Below are positions 11,159 through 20,444 of a DNA stretch of 64,000 bases, one piece after another (within the stretch, counting starts at the first letter, position 1; each line of letters begins with the position of its first letter). A program made the position numbers and the translations under genes. The stretch is from contig CM055819.1 of the NCBI GenBank assembly GCA_029582265.1, positions 11,767,087-11,831,086 of the forward strand. The letters run 5' to 3'. The DNA comes from Zoroaster sp. YZ-2022. Taxonomy: Eukaryota > Echinodermata > Asteroidea > Forcipulatida > Zoroasteridae. Under the pieces are notes generated by a model. The model worked only from the letters and a program-made list of their open reading frames with translations, ran no database searches and had not been told where the DNA came from.

Positions 11159-11959
11159 AAGGAGGGGACCCTGGCTTTCAGAGTACTCAACCCAGGCCCC
11201 AGGGAGCATGTACTACACAGTGGAATAACGGCAGGACACCTCATCCCTGTAGCTGAAGAGGATATTGGGGAGATGCAACAGACAGTCCTTGATGGACAGA
11301 GTACAGATGATACACATGTTCCGGCACACCTGGTGGACCTTTGGACACGCAGTGTAGATGGCTTGGAGCCTCAACACCGTGAGGCAGTGGCTGGACTTCT
11401 GCGAGAGTTCCCGGACGTGTTTTCTGAAGGCGACCATGATATTGGGAGAACTGACTGGGTGAAACACCATATAGATACAGGAAATGTGCGGCCTATCAAG
11501 GAGAGGCCCCGCAGGCATCCAACATGTAACCAAAGGGAGATCGATATACAAGTTGAAGATTTGCTTCAAAGGGGGATCATTGAACCCTCTGAAAGCCCTT
11601 GGGCCTCTAACATCGTTCTAGTCAGGAAAAAGGATGGTACTAAACGCTTTTGCGTTGACTATCGGGGACTTAATGAGTCAACCATTAAAGACGCCTACCC
11701 AGTTCCACGTATCGATGATACCCTCGATGCACTCTCCGGGGCGAGGTGGTTTTCCACCCTAGATCTTGCCTATGGGTATTGGCAAGTTGAGCTGGATGAT
11801 GATGCTAGACAAAAGTCAGCTTTCGTTGTGCGTGGCGGATTGTACAGTTGGAGGGTCATGCCCTTCGGCTTGTGCAATGCCCCCGCCACTTTTGAGAGGC
11901 ATGATGGAACAAGTCGTTGCTGGATTACAATGGGACGTTCTGCTGGTATACTTAGATGA
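11111..11959 (+). CDS. pol: Reverse transcriptase, N-terminal part, gypsy element 1
   Basis: After about 16 MITE-derived residues the frame gives the PR-RT linker and then RT motifs: EPSESPWASNIVLVRKKDGT, RFCVDYRGLNESTIKDAYP, the first catalytic Asp in FSTLDLAYGYWQ, and MPFGLCNAPATFER. A one-base frameshift at about 11900, right after PATFER, diverts the reading before the YLDD box. The frame is the same as that of gag-PR upstream. Confidence 0.88.
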   Translation: MPPLYPPTEKVLATPLKEGTLAFRVLNPGPREHVLHSGITAGHLIPVAEEDIGEMQQTVLDGQSTDDTHVPAHLVDLWTRSVDGLEPQHREAVAGLLREFPDVFSEGDHDIGRTDWVKHHIDTGNVRPIKERPRRHPTCNQREIDIQVEDLLQRGIIEPSESPWASNIVLVRKKDGTKRFCVDYRGLNESTIKDAYPVPRIDDTLDALSGARWFSTLDLAYGYWQVELDDDARQKSAFVVRGGLYSWRVMPFGLCNAPATFERHDGTSRCWITMGRSAGILR

Positions 11960-12416
11960 CGTTATCGTCTATGGAAAGGACATAACAGAAGAGATATGCC
12001 GTCTACGGGAGGTATTCCAGAGGTTTCGCACGGCAGGACTGAAGTTAAAACCAAATAAATGCTTTCTCTTTAGGGAGACAGTGAAGTACTTGGGTCACGT
12101 GGTTTCCAAGGAGGGGGTATCCACTGACCCCGATAAGACTGAGGCGGTCAAATCATGGCCCACACCAGTTGACGTTAAAGGAGTGCGAAGTTTTCTGGGA
12201 CTTGCCTCCTACTATAGCAGATTTATTCGGGGATTCGCGGATGTGGCGCGCCCGCTGCACCGCTTGACGGAGAAAGCAAGAAAGTTCAAATGGGATGAGG
12301 ACTGTGAGGCTAGTTTCCAAGAGCTGAAAGACCGCCTCCAGGAGGCACCTATCCTTGCCTACCCCGACCCTGAGAAGGACTTTGTGTTAGACACAGACGC
12401 AAGCGGGACGGAATAG
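11901..12416 (+). CDS. pol: Reverse transcriptase, C-terminal part, and start of RNase H (shifted frame)
   Basis: This segment continues RT in another frame: the YLDD catalytic box at 11949-11960, the KCxF-KYLGHVVS thumb motif, GVRSFLGLASYYSRFIRGFA, then the start of RNase H with LDTDASGT. A second one-base frameshift at about 12408-12412 ends it and returns to the original frame at 12425. The two opposite shifts bracket about 510 bp, so protein on both sides would otherwise be in register. Confidence 0.87.
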   Translation: MMEQVVAGLQWDVLLVYLDDVIVYGKDITEEICRLREVFQRFRTAGLKLKPNKCFLFRETVKYLGHVVSKEGVSTDPDKTEAVKSWPTPVDVKGVRSFLGLASYYSRFIRGFADVARPLHRLTEKARKFKWDEDCEASFQELKDRLQEAPILAYPDPEKDFVLDTDASGTE

Positions 12417-12424
12417 GGGCAGTA

Positions 12425-14425
12425 TTGTCCCAAGTTCAATATGGAGTGGAGCGGGTTATCGCATATGCAAGTAGGACCCTCAACAAGTCAGAACGCAATT
12501 ATTGCGTAACTCGCCGGGAGCTATTAGCCGTGGTGTGCTACCTCAAGCATTTCAGGCAATACCTCTATGGAAGGAGAGTTACCATCCGAACAGGCCATGC
12601 GGCGCTGCGCTGGTTAATTAATTTCAAGAGTCCTGAAGGTCAAGTGGCCCGGTGGCTGGAGGCGATTGGAGAATACAACTACATCATTGTACATCGACCC
12701 GGCAAGAGGCACGGAAATGCCGACGGCCTCTCGCGTAAACCATGCGGTCAGTGTGGATTAACAGATGACGTTGAGGCCCAACTTGCTGACATAACCACCG
12801 CCGAAGTGTGCGATTGTCCTATAAGGGAGGAAATGGGACCCAACGTGGAAGAGACAAATACGAGAATGGTGTCAATGGAACCCAGCCTTACGATCGACGA
12901 ATTACGCAAAGGTCAGATGGATGACCACCATATTGGTTGGATATTACGAGCGAAAGAACAGGACGGAGGCCGCCCTAGTTTTGATGATGTGTCGCCACAC
13001 AGCGCAGTAACCAAGGTGTACTGGACATTGTGGGATCAGCTTGAGGTACAACAGACTGTGTTGTGCCACCGATGGGAGTCGGATGATGGGCAACGGATTC
13101 AATGGCAGACTATCATAGCACGGAAATTCAGGGATACAGTACTGAATGAGATTCATGGTAATGTGACAGGAGGACATTTTGGTGTGAAGCGAACACTGGC
13201 TAAGGTCAAGGCGAGGTACAACTGGTCTGGGATGGCAGCTGATGTGCGGACCTGGTGCCGCAAATGCACTTCTTGTGCTAAGCGGAAGTCGCCTCCGAGA
13301 AGGAGACGAGCGCCTCTCCAACAGTATAATGTTGGTGCCCCTATGGAGAGGGTTGCCCTTGACCTTGTAGGCCCACTGCCTCAGACAGAAGATGGCAATA
13401 AATGGATACTTGTCGTCGGAGAATATTTCACAAAGTGGATGGAGGCATACGCACTCCTCGATGGCAAGGCTGAGACAGTAGCAAGGGCTTTCGTGGAAAA
13501 CTTTGTGAGCCGTTTCGGGGTACCGCGGGAACTGCACTCGGACCAAGGCCGGAATTTCATGTCAGATGTATTTACCAACATGTGTGAAGTCTTGGGAATC
13601 AAGAAAACGCGCACGGTCGCGTATAACCCCAAGTCTGACGGGATGGTGGAGAGGTTTAATCGGACCCTCATTGACACTGTCTCTATGATGATTGACCCAA
13701 AGAACAATCAGAAGGACTGGGACCGACAACTCGCCTTGGCAACCTTTGCTTATCGGTCAGTACCTCAAGAGTCAACCGGTGAAACGCCAAATATGCTCAT
13801 GTTGGGCAGGGAGGTTTTGCTGCCAGTGGACTTAACTACTCAAGGACCAACGGTGAATGGAGAGGCCGCGAATACTGACTACGGAGAGGAACTGCGTTTA
13901 AGGATGCAGGAGGCTCACGACCGGGCAAGAAAGCGGTTGAGGAAAAGCGCCAGGCATCAACGCCGCACATACAACCGTAAGGCAGAGCAGGCAGGCTACA
14001 AAGAGGGACAGTTTGTATGGCTGTATGACCCTACCAAGAAAAAGGGAGTTTCCCCAAAGTTGACGTGCAAATGGAAAGGCCCCTACCTGGTAGTGAAAAG
14101 GCTTTCTGACGTCACTTTTAGAATACAGCGAAAGCCCAGAAGCAAAATGCAGGTTGTGCATGCCGATAGGCTCAAGCTGTATCAGGGTCCTCCCGTAGAA
14201 TCTTTGAAGCCAGTCCTACCAATTGAGGAATCAGGAAACCAAACTATAGAGGAGGAGGACATCCACGAGGGAGACGGCACGGCAACCGCGGAGGTGCTTG
14301 GTCGGGAGGCTGTGTGTGACGAAGGGCAAGCCACAACGGAACCAACCATAGAGGCCGTGGAGGATTGCGCAGAGGTTCGCAAGAATCCAAGGAGGACAAG
14401 GCGCCTACCCTGCCGTTTCAGATAG
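12425..14425 (+). CDS. pol: RNase H, integrase and chromodomain-like tail of gypsy element 1
   Basis: RNase H continues with IAYASRTLNKSERNY, RELLAVV and TIRTGHAALRWL, where the usual RTDH aspartate is Gly. After a spacer comes the integrase HHCC finger (HGNVTGGHFGVKRTL, then CRKCTSCAKRK). The catalytic core follows with D in ALDLVGPLP, D in LHSDQGRNF and E in DGMVERFNR. A GPY-type module (KLTCKWKGPYLVVKRLSDVT) and an acidic tail close the protein. The upstream frameshift removes the first RNase H aspartates from this ORF. All three integrase acidic residues are present. Confidence 0.92.
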   Translation: MSQVQYGVERVIAYASRTLNKSERNYCVTRRELLAVVCYLKHFRQYLYGRRVTIRTGHAALRWLINFKSPEGQVARWLEAIGEYNYIIVHRPGKRHGNADGLSRKPCGQCGLTDDVEAQLADITTAEVCDCPIREEMGPNVEETNTRMVSMEPSLTIDELRKGQMDDHHIGWILRAKEQDGGRPSFDDVSPHSAVTKVYWTLWDQLEVQQTVLCHRWESDDGQRIQWQTIIARKFRDTVLNEIHGNVTGGHFGVKRTLAKVKARYNWSGMAADVRTWCRKCTSCAKRKSPPRRRRAPLQQYNVGAPMERVALDLVGPLPQTEDGNKWILVVGEYFTKWMEAYALLDGKAETVARAFVENFVSRFGVPRELHSDQGRNFMSDVFTNMCEVLGIKKTRTVAYNPKSDGMVERFNRTLIDTVSMMIDPKNNQKDWDRQLALATFAYRSVPQESTGETPNMLMLGREVLLPVDLTTQGPTVNGEAANTDYGEELRLRMQEAHDRARKRLRKSARHQRRTYNRKAEQAGYKEGQFVWLYDPTKKKGVSPKLTCKWKGPYLVVKRLSDVTFRIQRKPRSKMQVVHADRLKLYQGPPVESLKPVLPIEESGNQTIEEEDIHEGDGTATAEVLGREAVCDEGQATTEPTIEAVEDCAEVRKNPRRTRRLPCRFR

Positions 14426-14499
14426 GTCGTGTGCAAAAGGATGTGTATATAATTTTCTGTACATAAACTTGAGGCATTAATTTGATTATTTGTTTTGTT

Positions 14500-14514
14500 T
14501 GTTCACCTCTGCAG
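14500..14514 (+). promoter_or_regulatory. Likely 3' splice acceptor for the extra ORF
   Basis: A T/C-rich tract ending TTCACCTCTGCAG stands six bases before the ATG at 14521. It is a near-ideal acceptor in the position where retroviral env messages are spliced. The donor is not identified; the leader at 8164-8533 is the expected place. Confidence 0.5.
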
Positions 14515-14520
14515 AGTCCA

Positions 14521-15195
14521 ATGGAGAAACAGCCCAAAGTGTACAAGTGCTTCCGGTGCTTGAGTTCTTACCGACAGAGGGTAAGCTTGACACGCCATAT
14601 GAGGCACTACAAAAAGGAACACTCAGATAAGATTGGAGAGGTTGACTCCATTGGTTTGGAAACGGAAGGTGAGAGGGAAGCTCAGCTCAGCTCATCTGTG
14701 GAGGCTCCGTCAAAGGACATTGGTGATGCCACGACTTGGACGGAGGCGTTGGAACTCCTGGAAGGGGAACGTGAGTCACGGGCCTCGGCAGAGAAGGGAG
14801 GTTCCCTTGTGGTCCGCCTACCTCGGACATTACTTGATGAGAGACAACTGGACGAACAGCCAGGTCCAACTCGGAAAATTGTGCATAAGGAGGCCCCTTC
14901 AACAGTAGCATCTATGCCCGAGGCACCGTTGGATTTATCAGTTCTAATGCCACTTCTACAAGCACCGGCCGAAATCTCCTTGTCCCCAGCTTCACTCTCC
15001 ATATTCGATGAGGTGGAGGCACCTAGACAGCCAGCACAGGGAGGCAAACCCAAAGGGATGCTCCAAATTATCATGCAGCAGGAGGATTCCAGTGGAAGCG
15101 AGACAGAGTCCGAAGAGGAAACCACACCCAAATCACCCGAGGTGGCCGAGCCTCCCATCCCACCTGCTGGAGAGCCAACCAACCCCCACCAATAG
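14521..15195 (+). CDS. Extra ORF of gypsy element 1: zinc-finger protein with acidic tail
   Basis: A 224-residue ORF lies between integrase and the 3' LTR, where gypsy errantiviruses carry env. It begins with a C2H2-like finger, YKCFRCLSSYRQRVSLTRHM then RHYKKEH. C-x2-C and the Y-x5-L core are canonical, but the histidine spacing is unusual (H-x2-H-x4-H). The rest is rich in Ser, Pro and Glu, with PLDLSVLMPLL and an acidic SSGSETESEEE run. There is no signal peptide or membrane segment, so it is not an envelope protein. A nucleic-acid-binding or transcriptional role is plausible but inferred. I start it at the ATG behind the splice-like CTGCAG; an in-frame start 39 bp upstream is weaker. It is the only element-1 ORF without a visible lesion. 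Confidence 0.75.
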   Translation: MEKQPKVYKCFRCLSSYRQRVSLTRHMRHYKKEHSDKIGEVDSIGLETEGEREAQLSSSVEAPSKDIGDATTWTEALELLEGERESRASAEKGGSLVVRLPRTLLDERQLDEQPGPTRKIVHKEAPSTVASMPEAPLDLSVLMPLLQAPAEISLSPASLSIFDEVEAPRQPAQGGKPKGMLQIIMQQEDSSGSETESEEETTPKSPEVAEPPIPPAGEPTNPHQ

Positions 15196-15717
15196 AGAGT
15201 ACTAGGATGATGCAGCCAGCCGCTCCTTTTTTTAGTGGCTGATATTTTCCAAGGAAGGGTGACCGAAGTTCAAGAATTTATACATTCCACCACCTACGAC
15301 GAACATGGCCGCCGTGCCCAAAGGTCGAGATGCCATCGCGTTTATAAAGTTACTTAGGTCTACTAAGTCTTATGAATAGTTTTACCAGTTTTGCCAGTTT
15401 GCAAGTGTTACAAGGTTTTGATAAGATTGATTAAAGTGTTTTTCTATAATCACCTCTCTTAATTAAAGGATCTTAAATAGGGGATGCCCAATGTTAGGAG
15501 GCATCGTAAGAGGTGATTTTTTTAAATTTTACTCCACCCATTGTTATGGATAGTTAGAGTTGGGCGCTGTTTAAATTTAGAAAAAGGCGCCATAGATGAG
15601 TGAGAGCCTCAGTTTTTTAATTAAATTTTGGAGTAAGTTTTTCAGTGCATTTGACATCTACTTAATTGTTGTATTTAGCTGTTTTGACTGGGGACAGTCA
15701 AGCTAATAAGGAGGCTG
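15196..15717 (+). other. 3' noncoding region and polypurine tract of gypsy element 1
   Basis: No coding sequence. AT-rich DNA ends with AATAAGGAGGCTG just before the LTR start at 15718, the position of the plus-strand primer (polypurine tract). A paired AAGGATCTTAAATAGGGGATGC element near 15467 has no assigned role. Confidence 0.5.
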
Positions 15718-16374
<657 letters not shown>

Positions 16375-16511
16375 AACATGACTTGGTCTGTGTTAATAAA
16401 TCCAGGATGGCACCCTCTACTGTATTGACATCACTATCGCCTCTTCATGCATTGGGGCAGTGATCATTATCCCATTTTGTTTAAATATGATTGATCCTGT
16501 TACACCACCCC

Positions 16512-17224
16512 TATCAATCAAACTCCGCGTTGGTCTCTTCCTGCATATAAAAAAGCAAATGCCATTGCACGAAAACTATTAAGACTGCAAAAAAGGACTG
16601 GGAAAAATTTTGCAATGAAATTAACTGCCATACCCCTTCAAAAGTAATCTGGAATAAAATCAAACGCATTAACAAAATACAGTCAAACCATAATATTCCC
16701 ATCCTTAAAAATAGTTACACTGACAATATTACTGCCAAACAAAAAGCATATTATCTTGAAGACAGTTTTGAGAATATTTCCAGCGATACAAACCACAATT
16801 CTGAATTTCTTAAGATTAAAAAAGGAAACGGAAGAAGAAATGTCTATCAATAACGATAATGACAATGTTATTAATGAACCTTTCACAATACATGAATTAA
16901 GGCCATAGATAGGAGTAAATGTATTGACCCGGTAAAGATGAAATTAGCAATGATATTATCAAACACTTTTCCACTAAAACTTGTGATTATCTGCTCACTA
17001 TCTTTAATTTGATTTGGTTTTCTACCAAGTAGGTGGAAAGAAGCTATTATTATACCAATACCAAAACCATGGGGATAAACCTTCAGATCCACTTTCATAC
17101 AGACCCATTGCCCTCACATCCACTTTATGTAAACTTATGGAACGGATGGTCAATATCAGATTAATATGGTATCTCGAAAATCACAACCTTTTAGGTTTTC
17201 ATCAGAGTGGTTTTCGTAAGGGCC
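16512..17224 (+). pseudogene. LINE reverse-transcriptase fragment (jockey/CR1-like)
   Basis: Frames in order give PRWSLPAYKKANAIARK, AKKDWEKFCNEINCHTPSKV, a variable linker, and then RT sequence SYRPIALTSTLCKLMERMVN and NLLGFHQSGFRKG, the fingers of APE-type LINE RTs. Several frameshifts and stops are present. It breaks off at 17224 where the Gmr1-like LTR begins, so the LINE copy was the target of that insertion. The rest of the RT is not in the window. Confidence 0.72.
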
Positions 17225-18307
17225 TGTCATGATCAAGCCTATCATGCATGCGCGATAATTATGCTATTATAAGCGTAGCCTTAGCGTGCGCGCATTGCAA
17301 TTGACGCAGCGCCGCGTGATGAGAATGTTTTGGATATTGTTTTCATATGGAAAATAAAGATAAATTTTCATTCTTCGGTTGGGGACTGACTGAGAAGGAG
17401 ACACCCACAGATATTTATGCTTTAATGCTTTTATGAATTGTTACATACACACAAAACGTATGTGGAGATAATCCGTGCGTGACCGCGTGTTGACCCCAAA
17501 GGGGGCGTGATTATGTTTACGGGTTATGAATAGAACGTTCTGGAAGTTTATTTTTGGACAATGATGTAATTTAACAGAAATTTCTAGAAGTGAAGTGAAG
17601 AAGAAACCTTTAGTTTTTTCTAGAAGGGATTAAAAACTATAAATACGGGCTGATAGAGGATTTTAAGCAAGACTTGAGCAAACCATCAAGACTTGATGAG
17701 ACTATATTGATACTTCAGTGTACACCCACTAGGACCTGTGATGTCGCTTACGACTCGTCTGTGGAGTGTTTTGAGAAAGTTCGTCTGGACCGAGTGAAGT
17801 GTCTGAGAGCTGAATTTAATTCCGGAAGAGACATTTTGTGAACTAAATCTTACAGTTCAGTATTTTGGGATTTCTTCTTTCCCATATTTTTGTCACGGTA
17901 GTCGGCTTATGTCCCCGTGGTTTCGTCTATTTCCGGCCGTTTGTTGGAGGTGAATTCGCTCCACGTCCAGCTCTATTTACACCGTGTCAGAGAACTGTTT
18001 TTGTGTCATTTTCGCTGGAGCCTGCTCAGTCCTCGCCCGTAAGATCTTCTTCTTATTTAGTATAAGATCTTCTTCTTATTTAGTATAAGATCTTTTCTGA
18101 ATGTACACTTGTTTACCCTAATCATTGTACGCTTGTTAAACCCCATCGATATTTTAAGCGGTTGATATTTTCATTATTAAATCATTTTGTTTCTGTGTTC
18201 TTTATATCAGTGTGACTTTGTTTGATTTCTTTGTTGCATCTGAGAAAATTCAGGCTTTTCGAGTAATTTGCATTTACGGATAGTTTGAAGATTTTCGGAT
18301 CGTAACA
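17225..18307 (+). repeat. 5' LTR of the Gmr1-like element
   Basis: Begins TGTCATGATCAAGC and ends GATCGTAACA three bases before the PBS (1083 bp). It contains TATAAATA at 17638-17645 and three tandem copies of a TAAGATCTTCTTCTTATTTAG unit around 18041-18093. With no second LTR in the window, boundaries rest on TG...CA ends, PBS position and the break in the flanking LINE. Confidence 0.78.
17638..17645 (+). promoter_or_regulatory. TATA box of the Gmr1-like LTR
   Basis: TATAAATA followed by CGGGCTGATAG and a likely transcript start about 25-30 bp downstream. Sequence-based only. Confidence 0.5.
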
Positions 18308-18310
18308 AAT

Positions 18311-18328
18311 TGGGGGCCTGTCCGGGAA
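18311..18328 (+). promoter_or_regulatory. Primer binding site, tRNA-Pro-like
   Basis: TGGGGGCCTGTCCGGGAA, three bases after the LTR, resembles the TGGGGGCTCGTCCGGGAT site complementary to tRNA-Pro, with two or three differences. The tRNA assignment is tentative. Confidence 0.65.
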
Positions 18329-18425
18329 ATCGAACTAAAATAAGCCATACTACTTTTATTGTACAACTGTCAAGCAAGGTTGCACGCTTTGTTATATTTT
18401 TGCTAGTTTGTAGTGTAGAATAATT

Positions 18426-18863
18426 ATGGCTAGTAAGTTTGAGGTACAAGCTTTCGTGGAGGCTGAGGATTTGTCAGTCGATAAATTGCAACTGTTAACA
18501 AAAGACGAGTTGTATGAAGTTGCTAAATATGTTCAACTAGAAATTTCTCGAAGTGTCAAGAAGGCAAAACTAGTAAAAGTTATTGCGGAAAAATTGAATC
18601 TAGAGATGGCTGAGTCTCCGCAAACTGCTGATCGAGAAATTGAGCTTGCCAAAATTGAGCTGGAAAAAGAAAGGCTCAGGCTTGAGTTTGAAGAAAAAGA
18701 AAGAGAAAAAGAACAAGAAAGGCTCAGGCTTGAGTTTGAAAGACAAGAAAAAGAAAAAGAAAGACAAGAAAAAGAAAAAGAAAAAGAAAGAGAATTTGAA
18801 CTACGAAAGCTTGAACTCGAACATCAACTCAAAATTAAAGAACTGGAATTAGGTGCAAAGTAA
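18426..18863 (+). CDS. gag: Gag N-terminal segment of the Gmr1-like element: coiled coil
   Basis: The ATG at 18426 starts a SAP/LEM-like helical N-terminus (LSVDKLQLLTKDELYEVAKY). From about residue 70 a long charged E/K/R coiled coil follows with repeated LRLEFE and EKEKERQEKEKE units. A TAA at 18861 interrupts, but the same frame continues through a second stop (TAG near 18906) into the SCAN-like region, so these are breaks within one gag. The coiled coil is repetitive at DNA level. Confidence 0.78.
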   Translation: MASKFEVQAFVEAEDLSVDKLQLLTKDELYEVAKYVQLEISRSVKKAKLVKVIAEKLNLEMAESPQTADREIELAKIELEKERLRLEFEEKEREKEQERLRLEFERQEKEKERQEKEKEKEREFELRKLELEHQLKIKELELGAK

Positions 18864-18917
18864 GACACAGGCAAAGAGAAAACTCCAATTGACTTTGATC
18901 TGGCGTAGAACGTTAGG

Positions 18918-20444
18918 TTGGTGCCAAAATTCAACGAACATGACGTTGAAACATATTTTCAATCTTTTGAGAAAACTGCCAAAAGTCTTAGTTGGCCTGA
19001 GAAATATTGGCCTTTGCTCTTGCAGAGCACGTTTGTGGGTAAGGCTCAAAAGGTCTATGCCACACTTTCAGAGGAACAGTGTAGTGAATATGCTACCGTT
19101 AAAGCAACTATTTTAAATGCTTATGAATTGGTTCCTGAGGCATATAGGCAGAAATTTCGAAAATTGACTAGATCAAATGGCCAGACCTTTGTCGAATTCG
19201 CTAGACAAAAAGAAATTGTTTTTGACCGATGGTATCGATCTCTCAAAATTGAGAAGAAATTTGAGGAGTTAAAAGAAGTTGTCCTCATGGAGGAGTTCAA
19301 AAACAGTCTCACTCTGAGTATCAAAACCCATTTGGAAGTACACCAGATCATCAAATTAAAGAAAGCTGCAGTGATAGCCGATGATTATGAATTAACTCAC
19401 AATATGAGTATGGGTAAAACTAATTTCCGGTCAAAGGGTTTCTACAAAAACTCTGATAAGTGCAAGTCAGGTCCCGAGGCGAAGTCTAGCACTGGAAATC
19501 CTGATCCATCAAGCAAGAAGTCTTCATCACCAAGTGGAGCCAAGGAGGACCAAAAGAAGAAGTTTTTTCCTCCGTGTGATTACTGTCACAAAAAGGGCCA
19601 CACGAAGGCGAGATGTTTCAAGTTCATCGCTGACGAGCGAGAGCGTTCTGAAAAGCCTGTCGCTTTTGTCCGTAAGGACACTCTACTTGGTAGGAAGTCT
19701 GGTGAGGCCGATGGCCACCGTGTTTCTTCTTCGAAGGTGTTTGATGAAATCAACCAAGTTGATGAGGTCTACAAAGATTTTGTTTATCGTGGTGATGTTT
19801 CGTGTGCGTCTGATGAAGCCGGCAGTTCAGTTGTTATCCTAAGGGATACAGGCGCGTCACAGTCACTGATGCTGGAGGATGTGTTGTCATTGTCTCCAGA
19901 AAGTTCGCTGAATGCGAAAATGTTGATTCAAGGTATTGGGGGTAATTTTATGCCTGTCCCGTTGCATAGGGTGAATTTGAAATGTGAATTGATCACTGGC
20001 CCTGTGGATGTTGGAGTTGTTCCTAGTCTACCGATGAAAGGTGTCGGATTTTTGCTAGGTAATGACGTTGCGGAAGGTAAAGTATCGGCATCCCCTATTG
20101 TCTCTGGTGAACCTGTGGATGAGCCAGAAATTCATTCTTTGGAGGAGGAGTTCCCAGAAATCTTCCCCGAATGTGCAGTGACAAGATCTCAGATGAAACA
20201 GACGGAAAAGGAGGTTGCAGAGTCAGTGCCTATAGAGGAGGACTCTGGTGTTTGGCTGGCTGAAACTTTTTTCAATAATTTTGAAAAAAATGAGGGAGTG
20301 TCTCAAGATGCTAAATTTAGCAGATCATCGCTGATAGAGAAGCAGAAAGCGGACCCAGATTTGAGGAAGCTCGCCCAGACAGCGTGTTCTGAGGAAGAGG
20401 CTCAGGGTTTCCAGAATGCTTCTACGTCAAGTCGGGTGTGTTAA
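18918..20444 (+). CDS. gag: Gag SCAN-like domain, zinc knuckle and protease of the Gmr1-like element
   Basis: Residues 1-160 form an all-helical capsid/SCAN-like domain: LVPKFNEHDVETYFQSFEK, TFVEFARQKEIVFDRWYRSL, VVLMEEFKNSLTLSIKTHL and AAVIADDYELTH. SCAN domains of vertebrate zinc-finger proteins are thought to derive from Gmr1-type gag. A CCHC knuckle, CDYCHKKGHTKARC, follows near residue 224, then a protease with ILRDTGASQSLML near 309 and GFLLGNDV near 376. The ORF ends with a frameshift near 20406; the proper reading continues from about 20408 in the frame of the integrase ORF. Confidence 0.85.
   Translation: MVPKFNEHDVETYFQSFEKTAKSLSWPEKYWPLLLQSTFVGKAQKVYATLSEEQCSEYATVKATILNAYELVPEAYRQKFRKLTRSNGQTFVEFARQKEIVFDRWYRSLKIEKKFEELKEVVLMEEFKNSLTLSIKTHLEVHQIIKLKKAAVIADDYELTHNMSMGKTNFRSKGFYKNSDKCKSGPEAKSSTGNPDPSSKKSSSPSGAKEDQKKKFFPPCDYCHKKGHTKARCFKFIADERERSEKPVAFVRKDTLLGRKSGEADGHRVSSSKVFDEINQVDEVYKDFVYRGDVSCASDEAGSSVVILRDTGASQSLMLEDVLSLSPESSLNAKMLIQGIGGNFMPVPLHRVNLKCELITGPVDVGVVPSLPMKGVGFLLGNDVAEGKVSASPIVSGEPVDEPEIHSLEEEFPEIFPECAVTRSQMKQTEKEVAESVPIEEDSGVWLAETFFNNFEKNEGVSQDAKFSRSSLIEKQKADPDLRKLAQTACSEEEAQGFQNASTSSRVC

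Noticed and set aside
14682..15182. Minus-strand 166-codon Ser-rich frame
   Set aside because: Antisense to the zinc-finger ORF; it has no start context, domain or acceptor of its own.
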